Positions 1 through 5,641 are shown, numbered from the stretch's first letter. The stretch: DNA of 6,199 nt from Holosporales bacterium (GCA_031263345.1 JAISFY010000083.1:1-6199); one strand, 5' to 3'. Notes: generated by a model from the letters alone, not told the origin. Translations and numbers: made by a program.

Positions 1-1
1 G

Positions 2-484
2 GGATATGGGTGTATTTTCTATTATAAAAATCCTGATTCCTGTGCTTTTTTATGTGTATTTAGTGAAGCGGCATCGAGGCAAAATGTAGAGAGAGATATT
101 AAACTTACGAAAAAATGGCTTGATCAGTTTTATCTATACAAAGTATCACAACGAAAGGAATTCGTCGCGAATATTCCAGTATTATACGGGAAAGACGGCT
201 CTATCCCAATCGTCCTAGATAGAAATCAATTTGTGTTAATATCCAAGCACTGTGATAATAACGTTACGAAAACGTTCAAATACAGGACGATTCTGGCTGC
301 TCCAATTGGAGTTGGCGAAAGTATCGGTTGCGTTTTTTATAGGACGAGTACATTTCAGAAGCCTATTATTCGAAAAATTACAACTAGCACAACAATCCAA
401 AAAACTAATAAAATTCAAATTTTATGTGATTCCATTATGTATTTAATATTTGGAGCCAGAATGGTATCTAGGAGCTGCGCTTAG
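2..484 (+). CDS. D-alanyl-D-alanine carboxypeptidase (peptidase S11), C-terminal part
   Basis: Partial gene, open from base 2 to a TAG at 482-484 (160 residues); the start and the catalytic SxxK, SxN and KTG motifs lie outside the window. The family trims the terminal D-Ala from peptidoglycan stem peptides in the periplasm. The fragment begins in the end of the transpeptidase-like domain (GYGCIF, then a beta strand and RQNVERDIKLTKKWL, the usual helix before the C-terminal domain). About residues 55-125 fit the beta-rich PBP5_C domain: VANIPVLYGKDGSIPIVL, then YRTILAAPIGVGESIG, a typical hallmark. The tail (about 138-155, IQILCDSIMYLIFGARMV) is hydrophobic or amphipathic and would be the membrane anchor seen in PBP5/6-like enzymes. 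A shorter start at the internal ATG (233) would cut the domain and is not credible. It is followed after about 60 bp by the promoter of the next gene, so the two are probably not one operon. Confidence 0.85.
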   Translation, partial: GYGCIFYYKNPDSCAFLCVFSEAASRQNVERDIKLTKKWLDQFYLYKVSQRKEFVANIPVLYGKDGSIPIVLDRNQFVLISKHCDNNVTKTFKYRTILAAPIGVGESIGCVFYRTSTFQKPIIRKITTSTTIQKTNKIQILCDSIMYLIFGARMVSRSCA

Positions 485-500
485 TCGTTTCATATCTTTG

Positions 501-532
501 GCAGTCGTCCGAGATCTGCTTTATTTCTTTTT
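501..532 (+). terminator. possible weak Rho-independent terminator after the carboxypeptidase
   Basis: GCAG (501-504) can pair with CTGC (516-519), with TC/GA adding two pairs across a bulge, and the stem is followed by a T-rich run (TTTATTTCTTTTT, 520-532). The stem is short and bulged, so this is a weak call based on its position 17 bases after the stop codon and the T-rich tail. Confidence 0.3.
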
Positions 533-549
533 AAAAAACGTGGTAAAAT
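520..549 (+). promoter_or_regulatory. extended -10 promoter of the exported protease
   Basis: TAAAAT at 544-549 matches the sigma70 -10 box in five of six bases and is preceded by TG one base upstream (541-542), giving an extended -10 (TGnTAAAAT). The -35 region is poor (TTTATT, 520-525, 18-bp spacer), as is common with extended -10 promoters. Transcription would begin near 556, leaving a leader of about 34 bases before the ATG at 590. The upstream in-frame ATG at 548 lies inside this -10 box, which argues against its use. Confidence 0.5.
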
Positions 550-589
550 GACCAGTCTTTTTCTTTTAGAAATAAGTGAAATCATTAAT

Positions 590-2083
590 ATGAAATATTG
601 GCTATCGCTGTACTTTATGTTGTCTACGGCGATATACGGTTTTACTCCTACTACTTCCATCAAGACTGATTCTCCTTGCGGAGTGGTGGAATGCAGAGAT
701 GGGGATGAAAGATCCAACGAACTTGATCAAAAAAAGTTGTTCAATATGATTCGCAGGGGGGTTGTCGCTGTAGACGTTATTGCTCACGTGATCGTTAACA
801 AACTCGTTAACGAGAAGATGTGGCATGGAACCGGGTTCCTTGTCGACATAGAACATGGCCTCATTGTAACGAATGCTCACATAGTAGGCGAACTATCAGT
901 CTGTAGCTACAGAGTCAAATTTGGAAATGGTCATGTAGCTGAAGCGAGATGTGAATACATAGATCCGTGCTATGACTTCGCGATCCTATCAGTCAATCCG
1001 AAAGATATTCCTGATTATTGCATCCCTCTGGAGTGTTCAGAAACACCGGTTAGTCTCAATTTGATGGTCTATTCTATGGGGAATTCCAGTCATAACGAAT
1101 TTTCGACATATGCAGGGTATGTCTTCGATACGGAAAGTATCTTATGGTTAAAGCCCCTACCAGAGCAGTCATTCCAGTTTTCGGGTCTGACGAGCGGTGG
1201 GGCTAGCGGATCCCCAGTATTCAACAGAGATGGTAAAGTAATTGGAGTTCTGTACGGTGGCAAACTGATATCCGGAGCTGCCCTCCCGATATCTTACGTT
1301 GTTCCGGTCGTTAATGCTATAAGGAATGGACGGAAATTTACTAGATACTTCTGCGGATGTATTCTAGATTATACGTCCATTCAGGATGCGGTTAGTTCTG
1401 GGGCAATTCCTGAGGAAGCGGCGAAAGAATTAGAAAAAAAGTCTCTAAGTATCAATAATAAAATTCTATACATTAACAAAAAATTAACGGCTTTTGGGGC
1501 TAACGAGAATGAAACTATAGCTGGGGATATAGTCTGGGCGGTTAATGGTACTATCATTGGGGCTAGCCTGAAGAAAATTGACGAAATTATTAACGACAAT
1601 CCTGGGGAAAATTTGGCAATTACTGTATACAGAAATGGAGTAAAAAAGGAATACAAATTATCAGTTCATGAGCTAAAAACTGATGTCAAAAAATTATTAT
1701 CGTTCGCTGGAGTTACGTTCTTTGAAGCAACAAATGAGATTAAAATCAGCATTGGGAAAGGGGCTGGTGGAGTTTATTTTGCAGATAGTGAAATGGGGTC
1801 ACCGTTTTCTGAAATAACTTCACCGAGTAGTGGTAAATACTCTGGTGGAATTTACCAATTGGTTAGCATTAATGGTAACAAAATTTCATGCCTCGAAGAT
1901 CTATGTGGGATTATTCTTGACTTACGTACGAAGGAAGTATTTACTGTCCACTTCATAAGGCTCGGTTTCGATTCACAGGAGTCCAGTATCATAGTGAAAC
2001 ATACACCAGACTTCGCTGAATCTACACTGTACACTTTCGATCAGAGTAACAAAAAATGGACGGCAAAACACATCGTAGATTAG
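590..2083 (+). CDS. exported HtrA/Nma111-like serine protease with two PDZ-like domains
   Basis: 497 residues from the ATG at 590. This start gives a signal peptide (MKYWLSLYFMLSTAIYG), whereas the in-frame ATG at 548 would add 14 residues in front and sits in the promoter. The trypsin-like S1C domain spans about residues 50-245. The triad is visible: His97 in LIVTNAHIVG, Asp129 in DPCYDFAIL and Ser206 in SGGASGSPVFNRDG. A first PDZ-like domain (about 285-360) contains AGDIVWAVNG and KIDEIINDNPGENLAITVYR. A second (about 370-460) contains GGIYQLVSINGNKI, followed by a short tail ending near KKWTAKHIV. The wording of the active-site region, the first PDZ and the HELKTDVKKLLSFAG stretch recall one half of the duplicated eukaryotic Nma111/Deg7 proteases (recalled resemblance, not an alignment). 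The likely role is periplasmic protein quality control; substrates are unknown. Several Cys residues (30, 35, 105, 121, 127, 144, 149) could form disulfides after export. No clear Shine-Dalgarno site. It ends convergently with the Lrp gene. Confidence 0.85.
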   Translation: MKYWLSLYFMLSTAIYGFTPTTSIKTDSPCGVVECRDGDERSNELDQKKLFNMIRRGVVAVDVIAHVIVNKLVNEKMWHGTGFLVDIEHGLIVTNAHIVGELSVCSYRVKFGNGHVAEARCEYIDPCYDFAILSVNPKDIPDYCIPLECSETPVSLNLMVYSMGNSSHNEFSTYAGYVFDTESILWLKPLPEQSFQFSGLTSGGASGSPVFNRDGKVIGVLYGGKLISGAALPISYVVPVVNAIRNGRKFTRYFCGCILDYTSIQDAVSSGAIPEEAAKELEKKSLSINNKILYINKKLTAFGANENETIAGDIVWAVNGTIIGASLKKIDEIINDNPGENLAITVYRNGVKKEYKLSVHELKTDVKKLLSFAGVTFFEATNEIKISIGKGAGGVYFADSEMGSPFSEITSPSSGKYSGGIYQLVSINGNKISCLEDLCGIILDLRTKEVFTVHFIRLGFDSQESSIIVKHTPDFAESTLYTFDQSNKKWTAKHIVD

Positions 2084-2562
2084 TTAGAAGCTTCAGTGAC
2101 CTCGACCGGAATTCCGTATTCATCCTTGTGCTTCTTCATCAGAATAAGCGTCTTAATGCTCTTAATGTTCCCGTCATTCTGAATTTTTTTTTGAATAATA
2201 TCCTCATAATCCTCAAGATTCTTCGCGATAATGCCCAGAATGAAATCACTATTTCCCGGCGTCGCGAAGCAGTATCTTATATTCTTTAACTTGGTAACAC
2301 AGTTTACAAATTCTTCGACATCTACCGGATTCTGAGAAGTTAAGGTGATGATACAGATAGCACGAAATCCAAATCCGAACGCATCAGCATTGATTTCAGC
2401 ATGGTATCCAGCGATGATTCCATTTCGTTCCATGGCCTTTAAACGCCTCAAACATGGAGGAGCTGAGATTCTGGCATCTTTGGCAAGCTTGACATTGGTC
2501 ATCCTACCATTTTTCTGCAGATTTGCTAGAATTGAAATATCAATATCGTCAATTCTCATCAT
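2080..2562 (-). CDS. Lrp/AsnC-family transcriptional regulator
   Basis: 160 residues, a normal length for the family. The N-terminal winged helix-turn-helix (about 3-60) begins IDDIDISILANLQKNGRMTN. Its recognition helix is ISAPPCLRRLKAMERNG, followed by IIAGYHAEI, the usual link to the second domain. PPCLRR is typical of alphaproteobacterial Lrp proteins. The RAM ligand-binding and oligomerisation domain is about 66-145, with TPGNSDFILGI at the place where Lrp has its T-G-x-x-D effector loop. Such proteins form octamers that wrap DNA and often sense an amino acid; the ligand here cannot be read from sequence. Two adjacent ATG codons (2562 and 2559) are possible starts, and neither has a recognisable Shine-Dalgarno site. 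The gene is divergent from the HAD hydrolase across a 173-bp control region with repeats, so autoregulation and control of that neighbour are plausible. Its stop codon overlaps the end of the protease gene. Confidence 0.9.
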   Translation of the reverse strand: MMRIDDIDISILANLQKNGRMTNVKLAKDARISAPPCLRRLKAMERNGIIAGYHAEINADAFGFGFRAICIITLTSQNPVDVEEFVNCVTKLKNIRYCFATPGNSDFILGIIAKNLEDYEDIIQKKIQNDGNIKSIKTLILMKKHKDEYGIPVEVTEASN

Positions 2563-2650
2563 AATTGGATCGCAAAAAATACATTTACTGACGTGGGCAC
2601 GATACTATATAACAATCTGTACTTAAAAGGCGAATCCTGTGCCGATTAAC

Positions 2651-2692
2651 ATCAAAAAAGAGAAAACATAATTTATTGTACTATCAAAAAAG
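2651..2692. repeat. 10-bp direct repeat in the Lrp/HAD intergenic region
   Basis: ATCAAAAAAG occurs at 2651-2660 and again at 2683-2692, a 32-bp period, close to three helical turns. The second copy lies inside the spacer of the inverted repeat at 2675-2700. Helically phased A-tract repeats of this kind would suit a DNA-wrapping regulator such as Lrp, but this is inference from spacing alone. Confidence 0.45.
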
Positions 2693-2700
2693 TGTACAAT
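2672..2700 (+). promoter_or_regulatory. promoter of the HAD hydrolase gene
   Basis: The -10 box TACAAT (2695-2700) matches consensus in five of six bases; the -35-like TTTATT (2672-2677) matches in three of six, with an ideal 17-bp spacer. Transcription would start near 2707, giving a leader of about 29 bases. Both boxes overlap the inverted repeat at 2675-2700, so a protein bound there would block polymerase. Confidence 0.5.
2675..2700. promoter_or_regulatory. inverted repeat, candidate operator
   Basis: ATTGTAC (2675-2681) and GTACAAT (2694-2700) are perfect 7-bp inverted arms separated by 12 bp. They lie in the divergent region between the Lrp regulator and the HAD gene and cover the -10 box of the latter. 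Arm centres are 19 bp apart, close to two helical turns, so both arms face the same side of DNA, as expected for a dimer. The Lrp protein next door is the obvious candidate but is unproven; the arms do not closely match the E. coli Lrp consensus. Confidence 0.5.
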
Positions 2701-2735
2701 TACCTGATTTTGGAAATTTTTACCATTTTGTTTAA

Positions 2736-3728
2736 ATGATTTACAAAAATTTGGAGGCAATATACGAAGATTATGACTCATTTTTAATAGATGTTTATGG
2801 CGTTTTATACGATGGCAAAAAACTATATACTGGAGTTCTAGATATTCTTAAAAAAATCAAAGACTCCGGACGGCGCATAATTATATTATCCAATACGACA
2901 ATCGTATCTAAAGTTTGCACGAGCAAATACGCAGAACTAGGATTAAATGGTGGCATTCATTATGACCAGTTCATGACTTCCGGCGAAGTCTTCAGGCAAA
3001 TGATCCCAGAAATTTTTAATCCATCAGCCAAATATTGTCAGATTTTTTCAAAAAACTTCAGAATCTTTGAGGGCAGTACTCTTCAGGAGATCGATAAAAT
3101 CTCCGAGGCAGACTTCGTATATGTCGGAGTAATTTTGGGAATGGGGACAGAAGGTAAAAAGCCCAGGAGATATACGATTGACAATCTCCGAACCAAATCG
3201 GGGGTGGAAATTAAAATACATGAAGCAATTCGTATTAATATCAACGAAATTGCCGACTTCGATAGTATAGCAGAGATACTCAACGTGTGTTTAAAATACC
3301 GAAAGAGGCTCGTCATCAGTAATCCAGATATATTCGCGATAGAAGCGGTCGACGGAGTTAATCGGCCCGTATTGTGCCAGGGAGGAGTCGGCGAATTTTA
3401 TGAACAAATGGGGGGAGAGGTTTTATATTTCGGCAAACCGTACCTTCCGATCTACAATTTTGTCAAACGGTTTTTGGAGGGCTGTACCCGGACGGCTATG
3501 GTTGGGGATACCCCATGGACCGATGTTTTAGGGGGAAATGCTGCGGGTCACGCCACAATCCTTACTTTAACAGGGGTAGCTGGTAAACTCATAAGTGAAA
3601 TGGATCGGGAAATATCGGATTGTGATAAAATTACCAAGTTAATTGATGAGCTAGCCCCCCTTATGACGCATAAGCAACTGAAGGGTTATTCACAGAGGCC
3701 GACGAGAATAATAAAAAGCCTGGCGTAG
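2736..3728 (+). CDS. HAD superfamily class IIA hydrolase (NagD-like fold)
   Basis: 330 residues, all HAD motifs in order. Motif I is FLIDVYGVLYDG with nucleophile Asp19; motif II is IIILSNTT with Ser52; the motif III lysine is Lys234 in YFGKPY; motif IV is MVGDTPWTDVLGG with Asp258 and Asp263. The large cap between motifs II and III (about 60-230) and the NPD at 196-198 place it in class IIA, closest to the alphaproteobacterial group whose motif I reads D-x-W/Y-GVL. In these proteins the second Asp of the usual DxD, the general acid/base of HAD phosphatases, is replaced (Tyr21 here), so phosphatase activity should not be assumed; the substrate is unknown. The start is the only ATG near the open frame's beginning and has no Shine-Dalgarno site. 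The gene stands alone, divergent from Lrp, and its last codons overlap an inverted repeat and lie next to the tRNA-Ser promoter. Confidence 0.88.
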   Translation: MIYKNLEAIYEDYDSFLIDVYGVLYDGKKLYTGVLDILKKIKDSGRRIIILSNTTIVSKVCTSKYAELGLNGGIHYDQFMTSGEVFRQMIPEIFNPSAKYCQIFSKNFRIFEGSTLQEIDKISEADFVYVGVILGMGTEGKKPRRYTIDNLRTKSGVEIKIHEAIRININEIADFDSIAEILNVCLKYRKRLVISNPDIFAIEAVDGVNRPVLCQGGVGEFYEQMGGEVLYFGKPYLPIYNFVKRFLEGCTRTAMVGDTPWTDVLGGNAAGHATILTLTGVAGKLISEMDREISDCDKITKLIDELAPLMTHKQLKGYSQRPTRIIKSLA

Positions 3729-3768
3729 ATTCAGTGACAAACGGGGGAGAATTAGGCTAGAATCTACG
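3724..3768. repeat. 9-bp inverted repeat across the HAD stop codon and tRNA promoter
   Basis: CGTAGATTC (3724-3732) and GAATCTACG (3760-3768) are perfect inverted arms with a 27-bp loop. The left arm contains the TAG stop of the HAD gene; the right arm overlaps the -10 box of the tRNA-Ser promoter. There is no T-run after it, so it is not a standard terminator. As RNA it would fold only in HAD read-through transcripts; as DNA it could be a protein site. Confidence 0.5.
3734..3763 (+). promoter_or_regulatory. promoter of tRNA-Ser
   Basis: GTGACA (3734-3739) and TAGAAT (3758-3763) each match the sigma70 consensus in five of six bases, with an 18-bp spacer. The predicted start near 3770 leaves a leader of about 44 bases before the mature tRNA at 3814. 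It begins just 5 bases after the HAD stop codon. Confidence 0.55.
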
Positions 3769-3813
3769 ATGGTGGATCCTGAAGGTCTACTCATGAAGTA
3801 AAACGAATCGATA

Positions 3814-3903
3814 GGATGGGTGGCCGAGTGGTTGAAGGCACCGGTCTTGAAAACCGGCAAGGGGGAGACCTCTTCGTGGGTTCAAATCCCACTCCATCCG
3901 CCA
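3814..3903 (+). tRNA. tRNA-Ser(UGA), CCA encoded
   Basis: All parts of a class II tRNA fold. The acceptor stem GGATGGG (3814-3820) pairs with TCCATCC (3893-3899), with one G-U pair. The D arm is GCC-GAGTGGTTGAA-GGC. The anticodon stem CCGGT/ACCGG (3841-3845, 3853-3857) encloses the loop CTTGAAA with anticodon TGA at 3848-3850. There is a long variable arm of about 18 nt (3858-3875), the class II mark of tRNA-Ser, and a T arm GTGGG-TTCAAAT-CCCAC (3876-3892). The discriminator is G3900 and CCA (3901-3903) is encoded. It reads UCN serine codons. A T-run (TTATTTTTC, 3909-3917) follows and may end transcription. Confidence 0.96.
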
Positions 3904-4018
3904 ATGTGCTTATTTTTCTCCTCATACTAAAATTCGGAATGAATATTAATCAATATTAGTAATAAACCTCAAACAACACCGTATCAGGTTAGCCTGTACT
4001 CCGATCAAAGAAGTATCA

Positions 4019-4312
4019 CTAGATTTGAAAATGACAGTCCCGGGAGTTTGGATTGTCGCAGCCTTTGGAGTCGTGTATCTCATGTACCTCCTTGTACACG
4101 TTGTACACTGTGCTTCTGTGCTCCGTGTCTCCTAGCAATAACTCTGATTCTGGAAGTTTGAAAAGGGCCTTAATTGTATCCTGGGAAAATATGATCTTAT
4201 CCAATCTATCATAAACGCGAACGTAGGATTCAAAGACTGGGTTAAGGATGGGGACGAGATGCCGAGGAAGAAGTCTGAATAGAAATAACTCCTTGGGAGA
4301 GCAAATTGTACA
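4019..4312 (-). pseudogene. probable frameshifted 3' continuation of the TupA-like gene
   Basis: On the minus strand an open frame runs 97 codons from just after a TAG (4313-4315) to a TAG at 4019-4021, in the +1 frame relative to the ATP-grasp gene and overlapping its last 71 bases. It has no ATG or GTG; the only usual start is a TTG at 4204 without a ribosome binding site. Yet the translation looks like real protein: LLPRHLVPILNPVFESYVRV, then YDRLDKIIFSQDTIKALFKL and PESELLLGDTEHRSTVYN. In contrast, the last residues of the ATP-grasp frame (QTSSSASRPHP) look like out-of-frame translation. The simplest reading is one longer gene broken by a single-base change near 4290-4312 (a real mutation or a sequence error). 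A separate small gene using the TTG is the alternative. I do not recognise this C-terminal part. Confidence 0.45.
4092..4109. repeat. short tandem repeat, two 9-bp units
   Basis: TTGTACACG (4092-4100) is followed directly by TTGTACACT (4101-4109), differing in the last base. It lies in the probable frameshifted tail, where in the minus frame it encodes VYNVYK, so it is a codon-scale duplication and not an obvious regulatory site. Confidence 0.5.
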
Positions 4313-5333
4313 CTAGCCATCGATCTCTTTCAACCCACAGCGCGAGTTCACTCCTGGTAAGAGGTGGATACAACATTGCACCGATCATAGCATCCCATGC
4401 TGCAGGTTCAAATTTAGCCCAGCCTCCCGATGAAAAAGGCGTTATTTCTCCGATAAGAATTCTGTCTCCGATTAAATACATATCTATTCTTATCAATGGG
4501 AAATACGATGCTAGGCGTTCAGCAATCTTGATCATCTCATTAAGTTTATCGGGCTTTTTATTAGCAAATAACGGCTTCCCATCATACATGACAGGCAATC
4601 GTTGAAAATCTGGCAAAGTGAACAAAGCGGCATTCTTCGTTCGATAGTCTACGGTTTGTTTAAAATTAACCGTAACTCGAACCAAGTAAGCCTTTCCTCG
4701 AAAACACAGGAATTTATAATCGATTACCGATGCGTAGCCTGGGGCTGGTGGCAATCGTTCTTCCACAATAATTTTTCCAGGAACACCAAATGGAGAGGGC
4801 TTTGCCTGGCTGTATTTTTCGTAAATAGCATCCAAGTTCATTCGTCGTTTATCGACTATATCAACTTGAATTCCTCCATATCCTCCATTTACTGTTTTAA
4901 TAACAAAAAGATTTGGTAATTTGGAGAAATCAACTTGAGTTATATCATCGGCAACACAGAATAGCTTAGGCAAATGCTGCTCACCAATAATATGAGCGAT
5001 GAATTGCCGAACAAGAATCCGATTGGTTATTATGGATGTCAGCGGTGAAAGCCTATCATGCTCTACATAGACAAATAAGAGCATTTCATTATAGGTCGTT
5101 GGTGGATCTATACATGGGGTATTGGATGTCTTCTGTTGAATCTTGAGGATGCGCTTAGCTAAAAACTCCTTCTTACTGAGCTTTCTTTCTGCTTCTCCTG
5201 CTAAATATCGTCGATTATCGAGCTGGGTCTTTGGGGCCCGGAATGGTGCTTTCTGATTTACACTGACTGGTAAATACTGCCAGATGATGGCCGTAAACAA
5301 TAGTAACCACCATATTTTCTTAGGAAGCTTCAT
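4242..5333 (-). CDS. membrane-anchored TupA-like ATP-grasp protein
   Basis: 363 residues. An N-terminal hydrophobic segment after KK (about 7-24, IWWLLLFTAIIWQYLPVSV) is a membrane anchor or uncleaved signal. The rest reads as the ATPgrasp_TupA family: NLFVIKTVNGGYGG (142-154) gives the nucleotide-binding lysine (Lys146) and glycine loop; KIIVEERL (187-194) gives the adenine/hinge acid; VIDYKFLCFRGKAYLVRV (203-220) is a family hallmark; EMIKIAERLASYFPLIRIDMYL (266-287) and ILIGEIT (292-298) supply the metal ligands Asp284 and Glu296. The family is named for teichuronopeptide synthesis in Bacillus and usually sits in capsule or polysaccharide clusters, where it would join amino acids to a surface polymer by ATP-dependent ligation; the substrate here is unknown. 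No glycosyltransferases flank it. If the anchor is a standard N-in one, the catalytic domain would lie outside the cytoplasm, away from ATP, so topology needs thought. The ATG at 5333 lacks a Shine-Dalgarno site. The last 10-20 residues look frameshifted. Confidence 0.78.
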   Translation of the reverse strand: MKLPKKIWWLLLFTAIIWQYLPVSVNQKAPFRAPKTQLDNRRYLAGEAERKLSKKEFLAKRILKIQQKTSNTPCIDPPTTYNEMLLFVYVEHDRLSPLTSIITNRILVRQFIAHIIGEQHLPKLFCVADDITQVDFSKLPNLFVIKTVNGGYGGIQVDIVDKRRMNLDAIYEKYSQAKPSPFGVPGKIIVEERLPPAPGYASVIDYKFLCFRGKAYLVRVTVNFKQTVDYRTKNAALFTLPDFQRLPVMYDGKPLFANKKPDKLNEMIKIAERLASYFPLIRIDMYLIGDRILIGEITPFSSGGWAKFEPAAWDAMIGAMLYPPLTRSELALWVERDRWLVYNLLSQGVISIQTSSSASRPHP

Positions 5334-5535
5334 AATCTAAGTAAAGAGAGGTTCAATCTTATTGGTCATAAGAACACAAAAAGTAGATATATGGTCCCAT
5401 CACCGTGTCCGGTAGTTTTGTAAACAAAATATATTCTAGCTCATTCCTACCTCATTTACAATGTGGGCCTGTACATCTTATAGGATCGTATACGGGCTCA
5501 GCTTCGCTTCACCTTTCCATCGGAATCGAATCAAA

Positions 5536-5551
5536 CCCCCTATGGGGGGGG
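5536..5551. repeat. C5-TAT-G8 hairpin
   Basis: CCCCC (5536-5540), loop TAT, then eight G (5544-5551) give a compact GC stem in otherwise AT-rich DNA. Read on the minus strand it is followed by TTTGATTCGATT, so it could act as a weak terminator for minus-strand transcripts before the TupA-like gene. The G8 tract is also a place where length errors or slippage are likely. Confidence 0.4.
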
Positions 5552-5569
5552 CGTATCCCATCAGCATAT

Positions 5570-5641
5570 CATAAGATTATAGCAATAATATCAAGGCACG
5601 CTTCGCTCTAAAGGCCTTGACATTATAGCTATATTCTTATG
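5570..5641. repeat. 28-bp near-perfect inverted repeat with 16-nt loop
   Basis: Arms 5570-5597 and 5614-5641 pair without gaps at 25 of 28 positions (mismatches at 5577/5634, 5584/5627 and 5590/5621). Core blocks are CATAAGA/TCTTATG, TATAGC/GCTATA, ATAAT/ATTAT and TCAAGGC/GCCTTGA. The loop is 5598-5613. Neither side has a T-run, so it is not a normal terminator, and no gene covers it. It could be a palindromic mobile repeat, the core of an RNA, or a miniature element. Confidence 0.75.

Noticed and set aside
548..589. Earlier ATG for the protease (14 more residues)
   Set aside because: It lies inside the extended -10 box and would place a charged stretch (LEISEII) before the signal peptide.
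803..814. 12-bp palindrome CTCGTTAACGAG
   Set aside because: Inside the protease coding region, where it is explained by the codons for KLVNE-like residues; no regulatory context.
3880..3903. tRNA-Ser 3' end as an integration site for a mobile island
   Set aside because: No integrase gene and no second copy of the tRNA 3' end is visible in the window, so there is no evidence for an element.
4280..4300. Programmed +1 frameshift in the TupA-like gene
   Set aside because: The SD-like AAGGAG is present on the minus strand, but there is no slippery codon followed by a stop at the right spacing; a mutation or sequencing error explains the data more simply.
4132..4320. 62-codon minus-strand frame starting MASVQFALPRS
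   Set aside because: Third frame in the region where the ATP-grasp frame and its +1 continuation overlap; rich in Phe, Ser and Pro with no domain. The +1 frame has better composition.
5405..5611. 68-codon plus-strand open frame
   Set aside because: It runs into the left arm and loop of the large inverted repeat and over the C5/G8 hairpin, has no ribosome binding site and no recognisable domain; best seen as chance within non-coding DNA.
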